Part shown: piece by piece, positions 8,899 through 15,428 of the stretch
How the letters are laid out: every line of letters begins with the position of its first letter
How positions within the stretch are numbered: the stretch's first letter is position 1
From: Defluviibacillus sp043739385
GTDB taxonomy: Bacteria; Pseudomonadota; Gammaproteobacteria; Burkholderiales; Burkholderiaceae_C
Length of the DNA stretch: 64,000 bases
Assembly (NCBI GenBank): GCA_043739385.1
Contig: JAYUED010000027.1
Span: forward strand, 1 to 64,000
Reading direction: 5' to 3'
Made by a program: the position numbers and the translations under genes
The notes under the pieces: model-generated
Seen by the model: the letters and a program-made list of their open reading frames with translations, nothing else
Databases searched by the model: none
Told to the model about the DNA's origin: nothing

Positions 8899-9610
8899 GC
8901 CGAATAAGTCTATGGATACCCTAGATTCTTTATCTACCCAAGCTGTGGTGCAAGCCACCGCTGTCAGCAAACGCTTCACCGAAGGCCGCTTGGATGTCAC
9001 TGTGCTGCGTGGCGTGAACCTCACCGTCCACGCAGGTGAAACTGTCGCCATCGTTGGCGCATCCGGCTCTGGCAAGAGCACGCTGTTGCACCTGCTGGGC
9101 GGCCTGGACGCTCCGACCAGCGGCAAAGTGCATTTGAAGGGGCAAGACCTGTCGCAGCTCAGCGGCGCGGCGCAAGGCGCGTTACGTAACCAGCATTTGG
9201 GCTTTGTCTACCAGTTTCACCACCTGTTGCCTGAGTTCAGCGCGCGTGACAACGTGGCCATGCCGCTGTGGATTCGCCGCATGGCCCCTGAGCAGTCTGC
9301 GGCGCAGGCGGCTGAGATGCTGTCGTTGGTGGGGTTGCAGGAACGCTTGTTGCACCGCCCGGCAGAGCTTTCTGGAGGTGAGCGCCAGCGCGTGGCGATT
9401 GCCCGTGCATTGGTGACGCGCCCGGCCTGCGTGCTGGCCGACGAGCCCACTGGTAATCTAGACCGCGCTTCAGCCGAAGGCGTGTTTGATTTGATGCTGC
9501 AACTGGCCCGTGATCAGGGCACAGCATTTGTGCTGGTTACGCACGACCAGAGTTTGGCTGCCCGGTGCAGCCGCGTGCTGCGCATGGTGGGAGGGCATCT
9601 GGATGCTTGA
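8891..9610 (+). CDS. lolD: Lipoprotein-releasing ABC transporter ATP-binding protein LolD
   Basis: This cytosolic ATPase powers lipoprotein release by the LolC-type permease. The 239 residues contain Walker A GASGSGKST, the ABC signature LSGGERQRVAIARAL, Walker B VLADEPTGNLD and the switch histidine in LVTHD. The LolD/MacB subfamily is further shown by LLGGLDAPTSG and the YQFHHLLPEFSA Q-loop region. Translation may start at ATG 8891 inside lolC or at ATG 8912. The first is kept because the overlap is normal for this operon. Confidence 0.95.
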   Translation: MSKPNKSMDTLDSLSTQAVVQATAVSKRFTEGRLDVTVLRGVNLTVHAGETVAIVGASGSGKSTLLHLLGGLDAPTSGKVHLKGQDLSQLSGAAQGALRNQHLGFVYQFHHLLPEFSARDNVAMPLWIRRMAPEQSAAQAAEMLSLVGLQERLLHRPAELSGGERQRVAIARALVTRPACVLADEPTGNLDRASAEGVFDLMLQLARDQGTAFVLVTHDQSLAARCSRVLRMVGGHLDA

Positions 9611-9656
9611 GGCGTGGTCGTGACCAGCCGCTCAGCCGTCAAGAACCATTAAGGTA

Positions 9657-10451
9657 TTAAGGTGTGGGGATCGGCTCCAGCCCGGTTTTTGCAATTATTG
9701 GGGCCACAGCTGCTGACGACAGGTACTTGATGAGCTGCTGTGCTTCTTCGGGCGATTTGGAAATGGTGGCAATGCCAGCGCTGAAAATCGTGATGAGCTG
9801 CACTTCGGCAGGGATGGGTCCCAAAAAATCCAAACCCGGTAACGGTAGCAACTCGCTGATTTGTTGCAAGCCGATTTCGGCATCACCGCGAGCAACTGCT
9901 GTGCCCACGCGTTCGCTCACGATGCGCTTGGTTTTGGGCAGTACCTGCTCGGCCATACCCAGGTTTTTCAGCATGGTGGTCGAGAAGTAGGTGCCGCTGG
10001 CGCTGGCGGAATACGCGATGGACTTGGCTTCCAGCAGCGTACGCTTGAAGGCTTCCATCGAGCTGATATCCGGCTTTGGTGCTCCCGCCTTGACTGACAT
10101 ACCTATGCTAGAGCGTACCAAATCCACCCGGCTGCCTGCGCGCACCATGCCCGCCGCAATCAGCGCGTCTAGGGCAGGGGCCGCCAGAATTACCACGTCA
10201 GCGGGTTCGCCACGGCTCAGACGGCTGGGGATAGAGTCAGGTGCACCGCCCATGGAAGCGCCGTAAGAGGACAGCACTTTGTACGCCGTACTGCGTTCGA
10301 ACTCAGGCGTGAGTTGCTTGTAGGCTTCAGTGAAGCCACCGGAGGACATCACGTGAATGTCGGTAGCATGGGCAATACGAGTCGCTAGGGCGCCCAGCGC
10401 CATCAGACCTGAGAGTGCGAGTAATTGCCAGGTGACGCGGCGATTTGTCAT
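9657..10451 (-). CDS. Orphan ModA-like periplasmic substrate-binding protein
   Basis: This 264-residue exported protein has a Sec signal peptide (basic MTNRR, hydrophobic core, probable cleavage after AHA near residue 29). It is followed by a type II periplasmic binding fold like that of molybdate-binding ModA: DIHVMSSGGFTEAYKQL, PADVVILAAPALDAL and AYSASASGTYFSTTML. ModA binds oxyanions such as molybdate, but no modB or modC permease/ATPase gene lies nearby. It may work with a distant transporter or bind another ligand. It is read toward lolD and convergent with it. The terminator of the upstream 45-aa gene separates the two transcription units. Confidence 0.8.
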   Translation of the reverse strand: MTNRRVTWQLLALSGLMALGALATRIAHATDIHVMSSGGFTEAYKQLTPEFERSTAYKVLSSYGASMGGAPDSIPSRLSRGEPADVVILAAPALDALIAAGMVRAGSRVDLVRSSIGMSVKAGAPKPDISSMEAFKRTLLEAKSIAYSASASGTYFSTTMLKNLGMAEQVLPKTKRIVSERVGTAVARGDAEIGLQQISELLPLPGLDFLGPIPAEVQLITIFSAGIATISKSPEEAQQLIKYLSSAAVAPIIAKTGLEPIPTP

Positions 10452-10489
10452 TTTTATTTATTTTAAAAGGGAGTGCGGAAAAGGGAATG

Positions 10490-10533
10490 AAAAAAAGGCC
10501 ACGTCGGCGGTTTGACCGCTACCGTGACCTTTC
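10490..10533 (-). terminator. Rho-independent terminator of the 45-aa gene
   Basis: Read on the minus strand, an imperfect GC-rich stem (AAAGGTCACGGTAGCGGT pairing with CCGCCGACGTGGCCTTT) is followed by a run of T. It lies 22 bases beyond the stop of the small basic protein and before the ModA-like gene. Confidence 0.75.
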
Positions 10534-10554
10534 TGCTGTGCGTTGAAGGGTAAT

Positions 10555-10692
10555 TTACTTCTTCAGCTTGCCCTTGATTGGCACTACCGTGGTGACGGTA
10601 GGCTTCACCGCATCGGGTGAAAGGGCCTTGGGAGGGGTCAAGTCCTTTTTGGGTTTTTTGACCATTTTCTGACCTTGTTGACCTTTTGCCAT
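10555..10692 (-). CDS. Small basic conserved protein (45 aa)
   Basis: A 45-residue protein starts with MAKGQQGQKMVKKPKKDL and is very rich in lysine, proline and threonine. The start at 10692 is chosen because GAAGGAG sits at proper distance upstream. A longer in-frame extension upstream lacks such a site. A clear terminator follows. I believe similar short lysine-rich proteins occur in related Burkholderiales, but no function is assigned. The charge suggests nucleic-acid or ribosome contact, which is only inference. Confidence 0.6.
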   Translation of the reverse strand: MAKGQQGQKMVKKPKKDLTPPKALSPDAVKPTVTTVVPIKGKLKK

Positions 10693-10869
10693 GATGCGCT
10701 CCTTCAGCGGTTGATATACGATTTGCGAACGCATTACTGTAGCGCATAGGCCGGGTGCTTCCTCACTGGTATTCAAGTGAATTTCAAGTCATATTGAATA
10801 CGTTTTGAAGGCATTTCCCTGGGCCGCGATAATCAACCTCTTATTTGTTCCCTTGCCTTGATTGCCTCC

Positions 10870-12198
10870 ATGAACGCCACAGATTCCCCCTCGTTTCCCC
10901 AATTGCTGTGGACAGAAGACGGCACCGCCCACAGCGCCCGCTGGCGCTCCGAAAGTGGTACGCCACCGCCCAAGCGCGTGATGGTGGCCGACGACACGCT
11001 TAACGCCGACACAGCCTACAGGCTTGCAGCCGAAGGCACGGCCCTGCTTTGGCGCGGTGATTTTCAAAACGCCCGCCAACTGTTGCAAGCTCTGGCGCGG
11101 CGCGTAGACCGCAAACCCACCAAAGTCAAAGCCCGAGCCAAGCCCGCACCCGAGTTGTCACCACGTGACGCCTTCAACCTGCACCGCCAAGCCCAATCCC
11201 AGCGTGCCCGTTTGCTCGCCATGGTGGTTATACCGCTGGCGGCTGATTACAGCATTCCCCTGCGGCGGGCACCCGATTGGCGCGAGGCCTGTGCGGAGGC
11301 CTATGGCGCTGCGGATGTCAGCGCGTCTGACACGGTGGCCGATACGGCTGTAATGGTTAATGCTGCCGATGCTATCAATGCTATTCATTCTCTTGATACG
11401 ACAACAACAGTTTCACCTGACGACTCCATGGTGTCCCTGCGCGAACTGCTGGGCTTAGTTGGCGCGCATGAGTGGCGCAAAAAAGGCGTTGAAATCCCTG
11501 TGCTGGGCGAGGAGCCGGACAACCGTATCCATCCGCATTACGGCGTGTTTTCTCCCGTGCGAGGCGAGTACCTTAAGCTGGTGGCTGAGGCTACCTTACC
11601 TGCCACGGGTCGCAAAGCGCACCGCAAAGCTTTTGACGGGCTGATTTTTGATATTGGTACTGGAACTGGCGTGCTGGCTGCTGTGATGGCGCGGCGCATC
11701 GTCAGCCCCAACACCGCACGCATCATCGCGACAGAGTTGGACGACCGAGCTTTGGCGTGCGCGCGTGAGAACTTGACCCGTCTGGGCTGTGATGCGCAGG
11801 TCGAGCTGGTGCAGTGCGATTTGTTTCCTTCACTGGCGACTTACGGTCAAGCCAAGCTCATCATCTGCAACCCCCCTTGGCTACCCGCCCGCCCCAGTAC
11901 GCCGATTGAACACGCCATTTATGACCCAGATAGCCGCATGTTGCGTGGCTTTTTGAGTGGTTTGGCGGCTCACCTGACCGCAGACGGCGAAGGCTGGCTC
12001 ATCTTGTCCGACTTGGCCGAACATCTGGGGCTGCGTACCCGTGTGGAGCTTGTGGAGTGGATCACCACTGCCGGGCTCAAGGTGCTGGGCCGTACCGATG
12101 TTCACCCTCAACACCCCAAGGCAACGGATGCGAGTGATCCTCTTTTCGTAGCACGCTCTGCTGAATTGACCTCGCTATGGCGCTTGTCTGCTGCCTAA
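10870..12198 (+). CDS. Class I SAM-dependent methyltransferase (PrmC/RlmG-like)
   Basis: This 442-residue protein has a C-terminal Rossmann methyltransferase domain. The SAM-binding motif DIGTGTG lies at about 261-267, the acidic motif II is in ATELDDRAL, and NPPW at 334-337 is the signature of N6-adenine, N2-guanine or glutamine methyltransferases. The N-terminal 230 residues (HEWRKKGVEIPVLG and HPHYGVFSPVRGEYL) are not a domain I can name. They include an Ala/Ser/Thr/Asp-rich stretch (about 145-185) with a local drop in GC. The substrate is therefore open: rRNA, a release factor or another protein. ATG 10870 is preferred over TTG 10858. dusC follows after 24 bases, so both may belong to RNA modification. 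Confidence 0.8.
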   Translation: MNATDSPSFPQLLWTEDGTAHSARWRSESGTPPPKRVMVADDTLNADTAYRLAAEGTALLWRGDFQNARQLLQALARRVDRKPTKVKARAKPAPELSPRDAFNLHRQAQSQRARLLAMVVIPLAADYSIPLRRAPDWREACAEAYGAADVSASDTVADTAVMVNAADAINAIHSLDTTTTVSPDDSMVSLRELLGLVGAHEWRKKGVEIPVLGEEPDNRIHPHYGVFSPVRGEYLKLVAEATLPATGRKAHRKAFDGLIFDIGTGTGVLAAVMARRIVSPNTARIIATELDDRALACARENLTRLGCDAQVELVQCDLFPSLATYGQAKLIICNPPWLPARPSTPIEHAIYDPDSRMLRGFLSGLAAHLTADGEGWLILSDLAEHLGLRTRVELVEWITTAGLKVLGRTDVHPQHPKATDASDPLFVARSAELTSLWRLSAA

Positions 12199-12222
12199 AA
12201 TTGTTTCATTGACGCCACAGTC

Positions 12223-13248
12223 ATGACGTTGCTTTTGGCCCCAATGGAGGGCCTGCTTGATTACACCCTGCGCGATGTGCTGACCCGTGTTGGTGGCATT
12301 GACCGCTGTGTGTCAGAGTTCATCCGCATTACTGGGATGTTGCTGCCCAAGCGCGTGTTCACCCGTATCGTGCCGGAGTTGTTGCACGGCAGCCGCACGC
12401 CTGCGGGTGTGCTGGTGCGGCCGCAGCTGCTGGGCTCAGACCCGGTGTGCCTAGCCGAGAATGCAGCTCGGCTTGCGGAGTTGAACCCTGCTGGCATTGA
12501 CCTGAACTTTGGTTGCCCTGCCAAAACCGTTATCAACCACAGGGGCGGCGCGGTTCTTTTGGACGAGCCTGAGCTGTTGCACCAAATCGTCGCCGCCGTG
12601 CGTCGAGCTGTGCCTGCCCATATTCCTGTGTCCGCCAAAATGCGTTTGGGTTTTAACGACGATAGCCGGGCCGAAGAGTGCGCATTGGCATTGGCAAGTG
12701 GTGGCGCATCAGAACTGGTCGTCCACGCCCGCACCAAGGCCGACGGCTACCGCCCACCAGCGTATTGGGAGCGGATCAGAGACATTCGGGATGCGCTCAC
12801 AGTTTACGCGCCTGCTTCACCCGTCCCTGTTGTCGCCAATGGTGAAATCTGGACCGTCGAAGACGCCTTGCGTTGCCGCGAGGTGAGTGGTTGCGACTCG
12901 CTGATGCTGGGGCGAGGCATTGTCACGAACCCAGGGTTGGCGCTGGCTATCGTGGCGCATGACCGCGCTACAGCGCAAACGCCGTTTCCCTGGGCTAAGT
13001 TATTGCCCTTAATTGCCCTGTACTGGGAATTGGTGGGGCAGCACATCCAGCCGCGCCACCACGCGGGGCGACTGAAGCAGTGGCTTAACTTGCTGCGCCG
13101 TAGCTACCCCGAGGCGCAGACCGCCTTTATGGCGCTACGGACGGTGAACACGCCGGGTGAGGTAGTTGAGTGGTTGCTGGCGGAACTGAAAGCCTCCGAC
13201 ATAGCTGCCGAAAAGCTACCTGAATTACTACCCCAGTCAATCGCCTGA
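12223..13248 (+). CDS. dusC: tRNA-dihydrouridine synthase C
   Basis: This FMN- and NADPH-dependent enzyme reduces a specific uridine in tRNA (U16 for the DusC group). The 341 residues begin with the flavin-binding APMEGLLDYTLRDVL. NFGCPAKTV carries the active-site cysteine C98, and HARTKADGYRPPAYW and GDSLMLGRG-like MLGRGIVTNPGLAL are the other expected blocks. FIRIT near the start and the lack of the long DusA/B tails favour DusC. It follows the methyltransferase gene closely. Confidence 0.93.
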   Translation: MTLLLAPMEGLLDYTLRDVLTRVGGIDRCVSEFIRITGMLLPKRVFTRIVPELLHGSRTPAGVLVRPQLLGSDPVCLAENAARLAELNPAGIDLNFGCPAKTVINHRGGAVLLDEPELLHQIVAAVRRAVPAHIPVSAKMRLGFNDDSRAEECALALASGGASELVVHARTKADGYRPPAYWERIRDIRDALTVYAPASPVPVVANGEIWTVEDALRCREVSGCDSLMLGRGIVTNPGLALAIVAHDRATAQTPFPWAKLLPLIALYWELVGQHIQPRHHAGRLKQWLNLLRRSYPEAQTAFMALRTVNTPGEVVEWLLAELKASDIAAEKLPELLPQSIA

Positions 13249-13312
13249 ATTTACCGGCATTTGCCAGAGTGCCATCCAGGTAAACGCTTGCGCCTTGAGA
13301 GGCTTAACTGCC

Positions 13313-14218
13313 TTAACGAATCCCGTACCCGCTGATAACCGTGTTGCCCTGTCCCTTGGTGATCTCGGTGCCCAATTCCACCACCGCCAGATAGTCGCTG
13401 GTGTTGATGTAGCCACGTGTCACCGAGTCGTTCAAAAAGTTTTTGAAATTGAGGTTGAACTGCGTTACCGTGGTTTTGGCTACGTAGGCCACATAGGTCC
13501 ACGAAGCGGTGCCAGTGGGCGGTGTTACGGCACCTTTGTAGATGTCAAAAATCACGCCGTCAATCGTTACTGTGCCAGCTAACTTGCCCGCGTTGCACTC
13601 TTGACAAGTGGCCTGCAGCCACACCATTATCTCGGCGGTGGGAGGCCAGACATTCGGTGTGGGGGTGTTGGTGAACAGCAGCTCAAATGCGGTGTTCATG
13701 GTGCAGGTGGAACCCGGTGCGCAGCTCGTCTCCACCTTGCCGCTGGCCGTCAAGTCCCCCACATTGTTGACCTTCGCGGGTAACTTAGGGCTGGTGCTCC
13801 CTTGGTCGGTGCCCACCTGCCAGCCGAAGGCCAAGTTGGGATAAGACAGCACTTCGTTGGCAATGGGTGTGGTGTCCCAAGTGATTTTGGCATCAACGAG
13901 TCCAGTGATATTGTCGTATTTGGCGTTCACGCACTCTTGGTAGCCGCTAGCGGAATTTGCGTTCCACACATTGGTCGTCACCATGAATTTGCCCAAACTG
14001 GCCTTGGCATCGCTTTGTGCGCCTTTGGTGGTGCATGCGGAGAACATGCCCGTGTTTTGCGGCGAGACAGCGGCGATGGCGGCTTTGCTGTCGCCCCCTC
14101 CGGAGCAGGCTGTAATCCCTATGCCAAAGAGTGTTGTCATCAGTACGCCGTAGATCCAGCGAGGAACGGCGAAGGTGTTTGTATTTGAGCGGATTAGAGG
14201 GAATGTAAAACGTGTCAT
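13313..14218 (-). CDS. Putative GH12-family glycoside hydrolase lipoprotein
   Basis: The predicted 301-residue lipoprotein has a basic, hydrophobic N-terminus and lipobox GITAC with C38, followed by a GGGDS linker. The mature part resembles glycoside hydrolase family 12 (endo-β-1,4-glucanase/xyloglucanase): NVWNANSASGYQEC, a SYPN motif near 125-128, EIMVWL with E196 as probable nucleophile, and ELGTEI with E285 as probable acid/base. Cysteine pairs in the mature domain suggest disulfides. Start 14218 is used. A later ATG would leave a shorter but still functional signal. The neighbours do not suggest polysaccharide use. Membrane attachment of a GH12 enzyme is unusual. The family assignment is by motif only. 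Confidence 0.65.
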   Translation of the reverse strand: MTRFTFPLIRSNTNTFAVPRWIYGVLMTTLFGIGITACSGGGDSKAAIAAVSPQNTGMFSACTTKGAQSDAKASLGKFMVTTNVWNANSASGYQECVNAKYDNITGLVDAKITWDTTPIANEVLSYPNLAFGWQVGTDQGSTSPKLPAKVNNVGDLTASGKVETSCAPGSTCTMNTAFELLFTNTPTPNVWPPTAEIMVWLQATCQECNAGKLAGTVTIDGVIFDIYKGAVTPPTGTASWTYVAYVAKTTVTQFNLNFKNFLNDSVTRGYINTSDYLAVVELGTEITKGQGNTVISGYGIR

Positions 14219-14413
14219 GGCAGGAGTGTAAGCGGGGTAAACAGGGCACACCGCAGCGGTGCCATGGTGTGAATGTTGTGCATGAATGGCGAGATCAAAG
14301 ATGGGCGCAGTGCGTTGTTTTACGAAGGTTTACACAGATTTTGACTTGCCCGGTGGGCGTATAGCCACTATGGCGCGTTGTAAAAGCTCAGTTCCTTTTT
14401 TTTGGAGTCCGTC

Positions 14414-14638
14414 ATGAAACTCATTGCCTGTGCCATCGTGCTGGTTGCCTCGCTTACCGGCTGCGCCGTGGTACCTGCCCCATATGGCTATGGTTACGGC
14501 GGGCCAGTGGTCGTTGGCCCCGCTGTGCAAGTTGCCCCTGTGGTGGTGGGGCCAGGTTACTACGGCTACCGTGGGGGATATGGGGGTGGCTACGGCTACG
14601 GCTACGGTGGTGGACGCGGCTGGGGTGGTCGTCGTTAG
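14414..14638 (+). CDS. Small Gly/Tyr-rich lipoprotein
   Basis: A 74-residue protein starts at ATG 14414 with TTTGGAG ten bases upstream. Residues 1-16 form a lipoprotein signal with lipobox SLTGC. The mature part is almost entirely Gly, Tyr, Val, Pro and Arg, with repeats of YGYGG and VVVGP and a GRGWGGRR end. Such low-complexity lipoproteins are common in Burkholderiales. They are probably surface-exposed, but no function is established. A short hairpin follows. Confidence 0.75.
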   Translation: MKLIACAIVLVASLTGCAVVPAPYGYGYGGPVVVGPAVQVAPVVVGPGYYGYRGGYGGGYGYGYGGGRGWGGRR

Positions 14639-14669
14639 TAGGTTTTAGACGATCTTGATACTTGGAATG

Positions 14670-14688
14670 ACTTGGCTTGTAGCCAAGT
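14670..14688 (+). terminator. Short hairpin after the Gly/Tyr-rich lipoprotein gene
   Basis: ACTTGGCT and AGCCAAGT form an 8-bp perfect stem with loop TGT. The stem is followed by TTAAAAC rather than a clean T-run, so this is a possible weak terminator. Confidence 0.4.
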
Positions 14689-14841
14689 TTAAAACTCAGA
14701 CTACTCGCTCAAAAAGTTGAAGTTGCCACCGTCTTTTGCGCCTGCATGTGGCTAACGGAACTTGTTACCTCAACCTCACACAAACCGACAGACAATACTG
14801 CTAACCCCTAAACCCAGGCCTTGAGCGCCCAAAGGAATCGA

Positions 14842-15351
14842 ATGCTGTTGATGAGTTGGATTGATGCGGCACCGCGCCGTGTGTTGGCGCTGGTAAGCGT
14901 AGCTTGTATCGCTATGTTGGCTTTTGGCCTGTACCTTCAACATGTAGTGGGGCTGGAGCCTTGCCCCATGTGCATTGTGCAGCGCTATGCTCTTATTTTT
15001 GTAGCTATTTTTGCTGGTTTGGCAAGTGCAAGCGGTAAGAAAGGCCTGCAAATCACCTTCACGTCACTGCTATTGCTGTTCGCAGTGGGTGGCGCATACG
15101 TCGCGGCGATGCAGAGTTGGTTGCAGTGGTATCCGCCTGAGGTGGTGTCATGCGGCAGGGATTTTTATGGAATGGTTGAGACGTTTCCCCTCAAACGTGC
15201 GATCCCGATGATTTTTCGAGGTGGTGGCGATTGCACCAAAGTGGACTGGACGTTGCTGGGTGGCTCGATCGCTAATTGGTCGTTCTTGTGCTTTGCTGGC
15301 CTTAGCGTGCTAAGTGGCTGGCTGCTGGCTCGGATGTTCAAGCGGCGCTGA
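14842..15351 (+). CDS. dsbB: Disulfide bond formation protein B
   Basis: DsbB is a four-helix inner-membrane oxidoreductase that reoxidises periplasmic DsbA and passes electrons to quinone. The 169-residue protein has both catalytic cysteine pairs: CPMC at 41-44 in the first periplasmic loop, and C104 with C131 in the second. Hydrophobic helices lie at about 14-32, 48-62, 70-90 and 138-160. ATG 14842 is preferred because AAAGGA sits five bases before it. A bidirectional terminator separates it from cphA. Confidence 0.93.
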   Translation: MLLMSWIDAAPRRVLALVSVACIAMLAFGLYLQHVVGLEPCPMCIVQRYALIFVAIFAGLASASGKKGLQITFTSLLLLFAVGGAYVAAMQSWLQWYPPEVVSCGRDFYGMVETFPLKRAIPMIFRGGGDCTKVDWTLLGGSIANWSFLCFAGLSVLSGWLLARMFKRR

Positions 15352-15396
15352 AGTTTAATCCCCCCGTATTCCAATGTTCCAATGTTCCAAGGGTAT

Positions 15397-15422
15397 AAAA
15401 GAGAGACTGTGGTCTCTCTTTT
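15397..15422. terminator. Bidirectional terminator between dsbB and cphA
   Basis: AAAAGAGAGAC (15397-15407) and GTCTCTCTTTT (15412-15422) form a perfect 11-bp stem with a four-base loop, flanked by A and T runs usable on both strands. It ends both dsbB and the leftward cyanophycin synthetase operon. A direct repeat CCAATGTTC lies just before it. Confidence 0.85.
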
Positions 15423-15428
15423 ACTTTC

